Assembly: GCF_900096945.1 (NCBI RefSeq)
Contig: NZ_FMKA01000002.1
Coordinates: 212,994-276,993, forward strand
From: Anaerobium acetethylicum
Lineage (GTDB): Bacteria > Bacillota > Clostridia > Lachnospirales > Lachnospiraceae
Length of the DNA: 64,000 nucleotides
Reading direction: 5' to 3'
Shown here: positions 45,461-54,691 of the stretch, one piece after another
Layout: each line of letters starts with the position of its first letter
Numbering within the stretch: the first letter of the stretch is position 1
The notes under the pieces: generated by a model
Told to the model about the DNA's origin: nothing
Seen by the model: the letters and a program-made list of their open reading frames with translations, nothing else
The model's database searches: none
Made by a program: the position numbers and the translations under genes

Positions 45461-45688
45461 ATGAGAGAACGTAAGATAAAATTGTTTGCAGCGGAGGACG
45501 TAAGGGAATTTGTAAAAGCGGCTGAGAAGTGCGACTTTGATATCGATGTGTTTTATAATCGCATAATTATTGATGCAAAATCATTTTTGGGCGTGCTGAG
45601 CATGGATTTACGAAATATCTTGACCGTAAAATATTATGGTAATAATGAGAATTTTGAAAATCTGCTACACAGGTATAGTATTGCATAA
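45461..45688 (+). CDS. HPr-like protein lacking the phosphorylatable histidine
   Basis: A 75-residue HPr fold: FVKAAEKCDFDIDVFYNRIIIDAKSFLGVLSMDL aligns with the region around Ser46 of HPr (KSIMGVMSL), keeping that serine. The N-terminal GLHARPA loop with His15 is replaced, so it cannot pass phosphate in the PTS. It may act as a regulator. ATG 45461 follows GGAAAGGAAAG. It is a single gene between its own promoter and a terminator. Confidence 0.8.
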   Translation: MRERKIKLFAAEDVREFVKAAEKCDFDIDVFYNRIIIDAKSFLGVLSMDLRNILTVKYYGNNENFENLLHRYSIA

Positions 45689-45792
45689 ATAAAATAGTAC
45701 AGCAAAAAATATAAAGCAGCATAAGATAAAGCAACAGAAACTCCGCTTATTTTGCTGCAGCATTGCGTAAATAAAACATGAATGTCCAGAAG

Positions 45793-45818
45793 ACCGCAGC
45801 TGATAGCTGCGGTTTTTT
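45793..45818 (+). terminator. Terminator after the HPr-like gene
   Basis: ACCGCAGCT pairs with AGCTGCGGT around a GAT loop, then TTTTTT. It excludes a helicase start upstream of it. Confidence 0.8.
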
Positions 45819-45909
45819 CTTGCGGTTGCTACAGGATAGGGCATATAATATTGTACAGAAGCAAAGTAAGAAGATTAAGACAGAAGCAGAATGTAGGAGA
45901 AGATCAGGT

Positions 45910-48270
45910 ATGATTGATAATAGCAGTATAAAAATTTCAGTAAGAAATCTGGTTGAATTCATACTGTGCTCTGGAGACATAGACAGCAGCAGGCGAAAGA
46001 CTGCTGATAAGGAAGCGATGCAGGCGGGCAGCAGGATGCACAGGAAGATCCAGGGCGGCAAGGGGACCGAATACCATTCTGAATATCCTCTTAAAATCGT
46101 AATCCCAGGGGATAGGTTCTCTATAATCGTTGAGGGAAGAGCTGATGGGATAATCATAAAAGAGGACGGGGTCACGGTTGACGAGATCAAGGGTGTATAT
46201 ATGGATCTTGACTACCTGCAGGAACCAGTAGCTGTACACAAGGCCCAGGCTATGTGCTATGGATATATATACGCCAAAGAGAATGCCCTGGAAAGTATCG
46301 GAATCCAGATGACCTACTGCGGCCTCGACAGCGAGCAGATTAAGTATTTCAGGGATGAGCATACCTTTGCGGAACTGGAAACGTGGTTTGAAACTCTCAT
46401 AAGCGAATATAAGAAGTGGGCGAAATTCCAGTATGAATGGAGAATAGAGAGGCAGGCATCCATCCAGCCACTTGAATTTCCGTTCCCGTACAGGGAAGGC
46501 CAGAAGAAGCTGGCCGCTTCGGTATACCGCACGATCGAAAGGAACAAGAAACTTTTTATACAGGCTCCTACGGGAGTAGGAAAAACCATGTCCGCCATTT
46601 TTCCTGCAGTAAAGGCTGTCGGGGAAGGACTGAGCGAAAAGATATTCTATCTGACCGCCAAGACCATTACAAGAACTGTTGCAAAGGAAGCCTTCGATAC
46701 GCTGAAGGGAGACGGCCTCAGGTACAAGGTGGCCACTATAACAGCAAAGGATAAGCTATGCATCCTTGAGAAAACGGAATGCACCCCCGCTGCATGTCCC
46801 CGTGCGAAAGGCCACTACGACAGGGTAAATCAGGCAGTGTTTGACCTGATCAACAGGGAGGATGAATACACGACTGAAACGATACTCGATTACGCTGAGC
46901 GATACTCGGTGTGCCCCTTTGAACTGTGCCTTGACGTGTCTGTCTGGGCGGATGCCGTAATCTGCGACTACAATTATGTCTTCGATCCGAATGTCCACCT
47001 GAAGCGCTTTTTTTCAGAGGGCGTGAAGGGCAATTATATTTTCCTGGTAGACGAGGCCCACAATCTGGTGGACAGAGCCAGGGAAATGTACAGTGCGTCC
47101 CTCTATAAGGAGGAGCTCATGGAGCTGAAAAGGCTCTTGAAGGGCAGGGGAAAGAAGCTGGAATCAGGACTGCAAAAATGCAACAAATATCTTCTGGAAA
47201 TCAAGAGGGAATGTGATGAATGGAGGATAATTCCGGATACCGGACATTTCGTATTCAACCTGATGGCGCTATCGGCCGAAATCGAGAAGTTCCTGGAAGA
47301 GGAGCCTAACGGCGAACTCAGGGACAAGGTACTGGAATTTTATCTTGAAGCGAGGCATTTCTTGAATATTTACGACAGGCTGGATGACAGTTATGTAATC
47401 TATTCGGAGCATGATGAAGACGGGAGGTTCAAGCTGAAGCTTTTCTGCGTCAATCCGGCCACAAACCTGAAGGAATTTCTGGACAAGGGAGACGGTACCG
47501 TGTTCTTTTCGGCCACCCTCCTTCCGGTCCAGTATTACAGGGAGCTGCTGAGTACGGCGGAGGACGATTATGCTGTCTATGCGGAGTCGCCATTTAGTGA
47601 GGAGAAACGCCTTGTGCTGATCGGGGGTGACGTAAGCAGCAGGTATACCAGGAGAAGTGCTGCTGAGTACCGAAAAATAGCCGCCTATATCATCAGGACA
47701 ATAAGGCAGAAGAAAGGAAACTATCTGATATTTTTTCCATCTTACCGGTTCATGGAGGATGTATATGCGCATTTTGCAGAGATGCTTGATGAGGAAATCA
47801 GATCCCTCAGGCAGAGCCCCGGCATGAATGAGGAAATGCGGGAGGAATTCCTTTCTAATTTCATGACGCCGGGGGAAGAGAGCCTGGCGGGATTCTGCGT
47901 CATGGGGGGCATTTTCGGCGAAGGCATAGACCTGAAATATGACAGCCTGATCGGTACGGTAATCGTAGGAACGGGCCTTCCGCAGGTATGCAATGAAAGA
48001 GAAATACTGAAGCAGTACTATGATGCACATGGCAGGAACGGTTTTGAGTTTGCCTATCTGAATCCTGGTATGAACAAGGTTCTTCAGGCAGCCGGAAGAG
48101 TAATCAGGACGGCAGAGGACCAGGGGGTCATCCTGTTGCTTGACGAGCGGTTCAGGACCGCCCAGTATATGCGGCTGTTCCCGAGGGAATGGCGCGGATT
48201 CGAGACCTGTACCATGGATACCGTGGAGGAGAAAATCAGCAGTTTCTGGGAAAGCCAGAAAAAGGATTGA
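45910..48270 (+). CDS. XPD/DinG-like DNA helicase with N-terminal PD-(D/E)XK nuclease domain
   Basis: A 786-residue protein. Residues 1-175 contain a PD-(D/E)XK nuclease-like domain (GSRMHRKIQGG, EGRADGIIIKEDGVTVDEIKGVY, KAQAMCYGYIYA). The superfamily 2 helicase follows: Walker A QAPTGVGKT, a cysteine set for a 4Fe-4S cluster (CILEKTECTPAACPRAKG ... CPFELC), DEAHNLVDRA, and a C-terminal half with QAAGRVIRT. This is the Rad3/XPD architecture. It probably processes damaged or branched DNA. ATG 45910 has AGGAGA upstream; an in-frame ATG at 45778 lies before a terminator and is rejected. Confidence 0.9.
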   Translation: MIDNSSIKISVRNLVEFILCSGDIDSSRRKTADKEAMQAGSRMHRKIQGGKGTEYHSEYPLKIVIPGDRFSIIVEGRADGIIIKEDGVTVDEIKGVYMDLDYLQEPVAVHKAQAMCYGYIYAKENALESIGIQMTYCGLDSEQIKYFRDEHTFAELETWFETLISEYKKWAKFQYEWRIERQASIQPLEFPFPYREGQKKLAASVYRTIERNKKLFIQAPTGVGKTMSAIFPAVKAVGEGLSEKIFYLTAKTITRTVAKEAFDTLKGDGLRYKVATITAKDKLCILEKTECTPAACPRAKGHYDRVNQAVFDLINREDEYTTETILDYAERYSVCPFELCLDVSVWADAVICDYNYVFDPNVHLKRFFSEGVKGNYIFLVDEAHNLVDRAREMYSASLYKEELMELKRLLKGRGKKLESGLQKCNKYLLEIKRECDEWRIIPDTGHFVFNLMALSAEIEKFLEEEPNGELRDKVLEFYLEARHFLNIYDRLDDSYVIYSEHDEDGRFKLKLFCVNPATNLKEFLDKGDGTVFFSATLLPVQYYRELLSTAEDDYAVYAESPFSEEKRLVLIGGDVSSRYTRRSAAEYRKIAAYIIRTIRQKKGNYLIFFPSYRFMEDVYAHFAEMLDEEIRSLRQSPGMNEEMREEFLSNFMTPGEESLAGFCVMGGIFGEGIDLKYDSLIGTVIVGTGLPQVCNEREILKQYYDAHGRNGFEFAYLNPGMNKVLQAAGRVIRTAEDQGVILLLDERFRTAQYMRLFPREWRGFETCTMDTVEEKISSFWESQKKD

Positions 48271-48275
48271 AAACA

Positions 48276-48347
48276 AAAACAGGTTTTAAAATGAAAACAG
48301 GTTTTAAAACGAAAACAGGTTTTAAAATAAAAACAGGTATTAAAACA
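48276..48347 (+). repeat. Four tandem 18-bp repeats after the helicase gene
   Basis: The unit AAAACAGGTTTTAAAA(T/C)G occurs four times in a row between the helicase stop and the terminator. Its length is a multiple of three, and in another frame it would read KTGFK repeatedly, but no gene start supports that. Confidence 0.85.
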
Positions 48348-48386
48348 AGACCCCGTCTCCTCGTGAAAAAAGGAGACGGGGTCTTG
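48346..48386. terminator. Bidirectional terminator between helicase and LysR genes
   Basis: A 16-bp stem (CAAGACCCCGTCTCCT with AGGAGACGGGGTCTTG) joins the two convergent genes. Confidence 0.85.
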
Positions 48387-48418
48387 TGATTATACATATA
48401 CATGTCTGACCTGCAGGG

Positions 48419-49330
48419 TTATTTTTCTTTTACCTCTTCAGGGTAGGGTTCGCCGTTCAGGTTTGCGATAAACTGCTTTGTGGAAGGAGAAATCGGAATA
48501 TGCTCATTGCATACGACCACAAGCTGCCTTGTTGGGAGCAGTTCCTTGATATCGACTACGAACAGGGCATCCGGCTGGTTTGTCAGACAGTAGTCCGGGA
48601 TAAAGGCAATTCCGAGGCCTATATTGGCAAGGTCAATCAGGAGATCGTTGCTGCTCAGTTCGATTTCTGGTACCAGGTCAAGCTGGTGCTGCTGGAAAAG
48701 CTGGTGAAGGAATTCACTTGTCGTACTTTTCCTGTCGAGCATGAGTATGGGATGCTTCTGCAATTCCCGGAGGGAAACCTTCCTGTTCCTGAAGTCGAAA
48801 TAATTGCTGTTGGCAATGAAGACGTCCCTGAAATTTTTAATGACTTTCACATTGTTCGTGTTATTGAGCTTCGAGTTTGGATAATTCGTCACGATCAGAT
48901 CTACCTGCCCGCTTTCAAGAAGATCCACGCATTTTATCGAAGTCTGGTTGGTAACCTTGATATGGACATTTGGAAACTGCTGGTGGAATTTCTTCAGGTA
49001 AGGAACCAGAAAATAACGGCATATCGTATCGCTGGCGCCGATTCTGAGCTGTCCGCCGCCGAGTGAGCTTGCCTCGAGAATCTGGTTTTCGCCTCTCTTG
49101 ATCAGGTTCATGGCAGGCTCCACATGCCTCAGCAGGATTTCACCTTCAGGCGTGAGCTGCACTTTTTTCGTGCTTCGTATGAACAGGTTCTGGTTGAGCT
49201 TTTTCTCTAGAACCTTAACTGACTGGCTGACCGCCGACTGTGATATATATAGCAGTTTTGAGGCTTCGGAGAAGCTCAAAGTAGTTGCAACATAGTAAAA
49301 AACTTTATATAATTCGTAATTGATGTCCAT
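48419..49330 (-). CDS. LysR-family transcriptional regulator
   Basis: A 303-residue protein: N-terminal winged helix (YELYKVFYYVATTLSFSEASKLLYISQSAVSQSVKVLEKKLNQNLF) and a type 2 periplasmic-binding effector domain (LRIGASDTICRYFLVPYLKKFHQQFP, LDLIVTNYPNSKL). AAGGAGGCC precedes the start on the minus strand. It is divergent from the DUF1461 gene, with an F2 element between. The effector is unknown. Confidence 0.93.
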   Translation of the reverse strand: MDINYELYKVFYYVATTLSFSEASKLLYISQSAVSQSVKVLEKKLNQNLFIRSTKKVQLTPEGEILLRHVEPAMNLIKRGENQILEASSLGGGQLRIGASDTICRYFLVPYLKKFHQQFPNVHIKVTNQTSIKCVDLLESGQVDLIVTNYPNSKLNNTNNVKVIKNFRDVFIANSNYFDFRNRKVSLRELQKHPILMLDRKSTTSEFLHQLFQQHQLDLVPEIELSSNDLLIDLANIGLGIAFIPDYCLTNQPDALFVVDIKELLPTRQLVVVCNEHIPISPSTKQFIANLNGEPYPEEVKEK

Positions 49331-49459
49331 TATAAGGCCTCCTTATTAATAATGGGCTAATTATAACATAAAGAGGTGTTCATTATAAGCCCTTTTTTGA
49401 AAAAACGTAAATATTTTATTTGGGGAAGAGCAAAATCCGAAGATGCCCGTACTGGCAAA

Positions 49460-49618
49460 GCGGTATTATAACTGTTCAGGACTACGTCCTTCATAGTTAA
49501 ATATGAGGCACACAAATTGCAAAACCAGCAATTTGACACTCGAGTGTCTCAGGTTTTTATGCAAAATCAGCATAAAAACACCTCGCGAGACAGGGGTTCT
49601 GAACAGTTACGCGGTATT
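49460..49618 (-). mobile_element. F2 element, copy f, with 8-bp target duplication
   Basis: The element proper is 49468-49610 (143 bp). The ends ATAACTGTTCAGGAC and, as reverse complement, GTAACTGTTCAGAAC form terminal inverted repeats. GCGGTATT occurs at 49460-49467 and again at 49611-49618, a target site duplication. Inside are TTTTTATGC / GCATAAAAA and CAAATTGC / GCAATTTG hairpin arms. There is no gene. The GTAA-type ends and 8-bp duplication are hallmarks of the IS66 family, so this is probably an IS66-mobilised MITE. Confidence 0.8.
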
Positions 49619-49686
49619 TACATCGAAATGAAACTGTGCAATAATTGTGTCTATACGGGATGAAAAAGGCAAAGGAAGGTGAACGG

Positions 49687-50415
49687 ATGAGGATTATTGA
49701 AACAGCTGCAGGTACAGTGTTTTCTGTGGCATTGATACTGATAGCAGTGATTACTTCATTTGAATTTGTAGTTTATGGAGGCGACGGCTATTTCAGGGAC
49801 AAGTACGAGAAATACAGGGTCATGGAAGCCACCGGAATGGAGATGGATGCACTTCTCGAAGTCAGCAGTGAAATGATGGATTATCTGAGGGGCGACCGGG
49901 AGAACCTGGAGGTCATGGTAACCATAGATGGAAGGGAGACCGGATTTTTCAACCAGAGGGAAAAGGCCCATATGCTGGATGTGAAAAATCTTTTTTTGGG
50001 AGGGCTCATGCTGAGGCGTGTTGCGGCAGCCATTCTTCTGGCGGCTTTTTTCATTCTGTTTCTTATGCATCGAAGTTTCCGTAAGGTTTTTGAAAGGCTT
50101 GCAGGCGCCTATATAGCCGTATCTGGGGCAATCATCGGTCTGATCGGGATTCTGGCGGTTATCATGTACAGGGATTTCACCGGTGCATTTACCATATTCC
50201 ACGAGCTGTTTTTCGACAATGACCTGTGGCTTCTGGATCCGGCGACAGACAGGATGATCAACATGCTTCCGGAGGGATTCTTTATCGACACAGCGGCTGA
50301 AATTGGGGTGGCGGCGGCAGGAAGCCTCCTGTTCCTGTTTCTTGCATCAGTGGTATACCTGGTGATTTCAAAAAGAAGACGTAACGATTCAGAACGGCAT
50401 TCCCAACAGTTATAA
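49687..50415 (+). CDS. DUF1461 (TIGR01906-type) integral membrane protein
   Basis: A 242-residue protein with four membrane segments (about residues 8-27, 110-130, 140-165 and 205-228) and a conserved extracytoplasmic part between the first two (MDYLRGDRENLEV, FNQREKAHMLDVKNLF). The family is widespread in Firmicutes and its function is unknown. ATG 49687 follows GGAAGGTGAACGG. Confidence 0.85.
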   Translation: MRIIETAAGTVFSVALILIAVITSFEFVVYGGDGYFRDKYEKYRVMEATGMEMDALLEVSSEMMDYLRGDRENLEVMVTIDGRETGFFNQREKAHMLDVKNLFLGGLMLRRVAAAILLAAFFILFLMHRSFRKVFERLAGAYIAVSGAIIGLIGILAVIMYRDFTGAFTIFHELFFDNDLWLLDPATDRMINMLPEGFFIDTAAEIGVAAAGSLLFLFLASVVYLVISKRRRNDSERHSQQL

Positions 50416-50553
50416 GTATGGGTGATAAATTAAATAAGATATATTAATTATACTAATGATAATTATTGTGGTATCATTTTAAAGTACGAATGAAGACAAT
50501 GGCAAACATATAAATGTAAATATAAATCACGCAGATTAGACGGAGGAAAACCT

Positions 50554-53500
50554 ATGAACAGCGTAAAAAGAGTTTATGTAGAAAAACAGCAGCCTTATGC
50601 AGTAAGAGCAAAGGAACTGAAGGAAGAGATCGGAAGCTATTTAGGAATCAAGAGTGTGACGGGAGTACGTGTACTGATTCGTTATGACATTGAGAACCTT
50701 TCAGAAGAAACATATAAAAAAGCACTTGGAACAGTATTTTCAGAACCGCCGGTAGACATCCTCAATGAAGAGACTTTTGCATACAGCAGTGATGCAAGGG
50801 TATTCAGCGTGGAATTCCTTCCTGGCCAGTTCGACCAGAGGGCGGATTCAGCGGAACAGTGCGTAAAGCTTCTGAATGAAAACGAGGAGCCTGTCATCAA
50901 AACGGCTGTTACCTATGTGATCGAAGGCAGCATTTCGGACGAAGAGTTTGAAAGCATCAAAGGTTTCTGCATCAATCCTGTGGATTCCAGAGAAACTGAC
51001 CTTACAAAGCCTGCAACTCTCGTTACGAAATTTGAAGAGCCAGCAGACGTAATCATATTTGACGGATTCAAGGACATGGCTGAAACACAGCTTAAGGAAT
51101 TATACGATTCTCTTAACCTTGCTATGACTTTCAAGGATTTCCTTCATATCCAGAAATATTTCAAGGAAGAAGAAGACAGGAATCCTTCCATGACGGAAAT
51201 CCGTGTTCTTGACACTTATTGGTCAGACCACTGCCGTCATACTACATTTTCGACAGAACTCAAGGACGTTAAGTTCGCTGAAGGCTATTACAACGAACCG
51301 ATCGTTTCAACTTATGAAAAATATCTTGCGGACAGGGCTGAGATTTTTGCCGGAAGAGAAGATAAATTCGTTTGCCTTATGGACCTTGCCCTTATGGCAA
51401 TGCGCAAGCTGAAAAAAGACGGAAAACTCGAAGATCTCGAAGAGTCTGACGAAATCAACGCATGCAGCATCGTTGTGCCTGTCGAGATCGACGGCGTTAC
51501 TGAAGAATGGCTCATCAGCTTCAAAAACGAAACCCATAACCATCCGACAGAAATCGAACCTTTTGGTGGAGCAGCTACATGCCTCGGCGGCGCGATCCGC
51601 GATCCATTATCAGGACGTTCCTATGTATACCAGGCAATGCGCGTAACTGGTGCTGCGGACCCTACAGTTTCCCTGAAAGACACCTTAAAAGGCAAGCTTC
51701 CTCAGAGAAAGATCGTAACCGGAGCGGCAGCTGGTTACAGCTCATACGGAAACCAGATCGGTCTTGCAACTGGTTACGTAAAAGAGATCTACCATCCGAA
51801 CTATGTTGCGAAGAGACTGGAAATCGGCGCAGTCATGGGCGCAGCACCTAGAAAGAACGTAATCAGGGAGACTTCAGATCCTGGAGATATCATCATCCTT
51901 CTTGGCGGAAGAACAGGACGTGACGGCTGCGGCGGAGCGACCGGTTCATCAAAGGTCCATACGGAAGAATCAATCGAAACATGCGGAGCCGAAGTACAGA
52001 AAGGTAACGCACCTACAGAAAGAAAGATCCAGAGGCTCTTCAGAAGGGAAGAAGTAAGCAGACTGATCAAGAAATGCAACGACTTCGGAGCAGGCGGAGT
52101 ATCTGTCGCAATCGGCGAGCTTGCAGACGGACTTCATATCTTCCTTGACAAGGTGCCTAAAAAATATGCAGGACTTGACGGAACTGAAATCTCGATTTCA
52201 GAATCACAGGAAAGAATGGCAGTTGTTGTAGACCCTAAAGATGTAGAGCAGTTCCTTGCTTACTCGAAGGAAGAAAATCTTGAAGCAGTTGAAGTTGCAA
52301 TCGTAACAGAAGAAAAACGTCTCGTTATGATCTGGAGGGACAAGGAAATCGTAAACGTATCCCGTGCATTCCTTGACACCAACGGTGCACACCAGGAAAC
52401 TTCAGTAGAAGTTGCAATGCCGGCAAAGGAAGAAAACTACCTTGGACAGAATAAGACAGTGGCAGACGTCAAGGCAGCCTGGTTAGATACATTAAAAGAT
52501 CTCAACGTATGCTCACAGAAGGGCCTTGTAGAGATGTTCGACGGCTCAATCGGAGCAGGCTCAGTATTTATGCCATACGGCGGAAAATACCAGCTGACCG
52601 AAACGCAGAGTATGGTGGCAAAGCTTCCATTATTAAAAGGAACGACAGACACGGTTACAATGATGAGCTACGGATTCGATCCATACCTTTCATCATGGAG
52701 CCCATACCACGGTTCCGTTTATGCAGTCCTTGAATCAGTTGCAAAGATCGTGGCAGCAGGCGGAGACTACAGCAAAATCCGTTTCACATTCCAGGAATAC
52801 TTCAAACGTATGACTGAGGATCCTAAACGCTGGGGTGAACCATTTGCCGCATTATTGGGAGCCTACAACGCACAGATGGGCTTCGGCCTTCCGTCAATCG
52901 GCGGAAAGGACAGTATGTCGGGAACCTTCAATGAAATAGACGTACCTCCGACACTGGTTTCATTTGCAGTGGATATTGCGAAACATCAGGACATCATTAC
53001 GCCTGAACTGAAAGCAGCAGGAAACGTAATCGTAAAATTCAACATAGAAAAAGACCAGTACGATCTTCCGGTTTACGAACAGGTTATGGAATTATACGGA
53101 AAACTCAACAGCCTCATCAAGGAAAAAGTCATCCTTTCAGCTTATGCATTGAACGCTTCAGGCGTTGCTCCTGCCCTCAGCAAGATGGCATTCGGTAACG
53201 GACTCGGTGTTGCAGTAGAGAGCACAGTGGAAGCAGCAGAGCTGTTCGCAGTCGAAATCGGTAACATGATCGCTGAGGTTGCACCGGAAATGCTCGATAA
53301 GCTTACAGTTCCATATGAAGTGATTGCAAAGGTTACAGAGGCAGCTGCATTTACCTACAAAGATGTCACCATTACAATGGACGAGGCATTAAATGCATGG
53401 AAAGGAACCCTTGAAAAAGTATTCCCTACACAGTCAGACGTGGAACAGAAAGTAATCGACACACCTGTATTCAAGGCAGAAAGCATCCATATCGCAAAAA

Positions 53501-54309
53501 ATAAAATTGCAAAGCCTACTGTATTCATACCGGTATTCCCAGGCACCAACTGCGAATACGACAGCGCAAGGGCTTTTGAAAAAGCCGGAGCAAACGTAAT
53601 CACCAAAGTATTCAAGAACCTGAATGCAGATGACATCAGAGATTCAGTAAGGATTTTTGAAGAAAGCATCAACCAGTCACAGATTATCATGTTCCCTGGC
53701 GGATTCAGCGCCGGTGACGAACCTGACGGATCGGCAAAATTCTTTGCAACGGTATTCAGGAACGAAAAAATAAAGGAATCCGTAAACAGGCTGCTTAACG
53801 AGAGGGACGGCCTCACGCTGGGTATCTGCAACGGCTTCCAGGCGCTCATTAAATTAGGCCTTGTTCCTTACGGCGAAATCGTTGAACAGAAATCGGATTC
53901 ACCTACGCTTACAATGAACAGCATCGGACGCCATATTTCAAAGATGGTCTATACGAAGGTTGTTACAAACAAATCTCCATGGCTTCAGCAGGCAGAGCTT
54001 GGCGCTACCTATGTAAATCCGGCTTCCCACGGAGAAGGACGTTTCGTAGCAAGTGAAGAATGGATCAAGAAATTATTTGAAAACGGACAGGTTGCAACCC
54101 AGTACGTTGATCTGAATGGAACACCTACGATGGACGAAGAATGGAATCCTAACGGTTCCTACTACGCAATCGAAGGAATTACAAGCCCGGACGGAAGAAT
54201 CCTTGGCAAGATGGCCCACTCAGAACGTAAAGGGGAAGCAGTTGCCATGAATATCGCAGGAGATCAGGATATGAGGATATTCGAATCAGGCGTGGAATAT
54301 TTCAGATAA
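50554..54309 (+). CDS. purL: Phosphoribosylformylglycinamidine synthase, single-chain
   Basis: A 1251-residue large-type FGAM synthase: N-terminal PurS-like part, linker (TEIRVLDTYWSDHCRHTTF), two AIRS-type domains (FKNETHNHPTEIEPFGGAATC, GGRTGRDGCGGATGSS), and a C-terminal glutamine amidotransferase domain with Cys1092 in LGICNGFQ. It converts FGAR to FGAM with glutamine and ATP in purine synthesis. No other pur genes are adjacent. CGGAGGAAAA precedes the start. Confidence 0.97.
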   Translation: MNSVKRVYVEKQQPYAVRAKELKEEIGSYLGIKSVTGVRVLIRYDIENLSEETYKKALGTVFSEPPVDILNEETFAYSSDARVFSVEFLPGQFDQRADSAEQCVKLLNENEEPVIKTAVTYVIEGSISDEEFESIKGFCINPVDSRETDLTKPATLVTKFEEPADVIIFDGFKDMAETQLKELYDSLNLAMTFKDFLHIQKYFKEEEDRNPSMTEIRVLDTYWSDHCRHTTFSTELKDVKFAEGYYNEPIVSTYEKYLADRAEIFAGREDKFVCLMDLALMAMRKLKKDGKLEDLEESDEINACSIVVPVEIDGVTEEWLISFKNETHNHPTEIEPFGGAATCLGGAIRDPLSGRSYVYQAMRVTGAADPTVSLKDTLKGKLPQRKIVTGAAAGYSSYGNQIGLATGYVKEIYHPNYVAKRLEIGAVMGAAPRKNVIRETSDPGDIIILLGGRTGRDGCGGATGSSKVHTEESIETCGAEVQKGNAPTERKIQRLFRREEVSRLIKKCNDFGAGGVSVAIGELADGLHIFLDKVPKKYAGLDGTEISISESQERMAVVVDPKDVEQFLAYSKEENLEAVEVAIVTEEKRLVMIWRDKEIVNVSRAFLDTNGAHQETSVEVAMPAKEENYLGQNKTVADVKAAWLDTLKDLNVCSQKGLVEMFDGSIGAGSVFMPYGGKYQLTETQSMVAKLPLLKGTTDTVTMMSYGFDPYLSSWSPYHGSVYAVLESVAKIVAAGGDYSKIRFTFQEYFKRMTEDPKRWGEPFAALLGAYNAQMGFGLPSIGGKDSMSGTFNEIDVPPTLVSFAVDIAKHQDIITPELKAAGNVIVKFNIEKDQYDLPVYEQVMELYGKLNSLIKEKVILSAYALNASGVAPALSKMAFGNGLGVAVESTVEAAELFAVEIGNMIAEVAPEMLDKLTVPYEVIAKVTEAAAFTYKDVTITMDEALNAWKGTLEKVFPTQSDVEQKVIDTPVFKAESIHIAKNKIAKPTVFIPVFPGTNCEYDSARAFEKAGANVITKVFKNLNADDIRDSVRIFEESINQSQIIMFPGGFSAGDEPDGSAKFFATVFRNEKIKESVNRLLNERDGLTLGICNGFQALIKLGLVPYGEIVEQKSDSPTLTMNSIGRHISKMVYTKVVTNKSPWLQQAELGATYVNPASHGEGRFVASEEWIKKLFENGQVATQYVDLNGTPTMDEEWNPNGSYYAIEGITSPDGRILGKMAHSERKGEAVAMNIAGDQDMRIFESGVEYFR

Positions 54310-54316
54310 AAAACAG

Positions 54317-54359
54317 ATGACCCCGGATGAAGGAACGACCTTCATCCGGGGTCATTTTT
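54317..54359 (+). terminator. Terminator after purL
   Basis: ATGACCCCGGATGAAGG pairs perfectly with CCTTCATCCGGGGTCAT, followed by TTTTT. Confidence 0.88.
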
Positions 54360-54494
54360 GATATATGGGAAATTCCTTGAATTTCCCATATATCAAAAGC
54401 GCTCCGCGAGGAGGCGCATGACGCGCAAGAAGAATATGTCGCAGAAGCGACTGCGCGTCAGCGCAAGAGTTTCGCAAGCGAAACTCTTTGTTCT
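54360..54494. repeat. Cluster of three hairpins after the purL terminator
   Basis: First, GATATATGGGAAATTC with GAATTTCCCATATATC (54360-54394, perfect). Second, TGACGCGCA with TGCGCGTCA enclosing GTCGC / GCGAC (54419-54460). Third, AAGAGTTTCGC with GCGAAACTCTT (54465-54488). No coding sequence. They mark the border between purL and an AT-richer block. Confidence 0.65.
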
Positions 54495-54691
54495 TGTGGA
54501 GAAAAATAGAGTAAATTATAAACAATGTCAAAAACCAAGAGGTCTAGAATTGATGTGTAATTATTGCCTCATGATTAGCGTAATCCTTTAAGTGGTGTTT
54601 ATTATTTATAAAAGAGTATAAAAAGTGAACAGATTTTAAGTGCGTTTCTGGCTATACTTAGTACATCATATAAAACAAAGGAGTAAGGAAT

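Noticed and set aside
45778..45909. Longer helicase with 44 extra residues
   Set aside because: The extension crosses a rho-independent terminator and lacks a ribosome site.
48189..48389. Open frame encoding a KTGFK repeat protein
   Set aside because: It overlaps the helicase end, has no ribosome site, and is produced by the 18-bp tandem repeat and the terminator.
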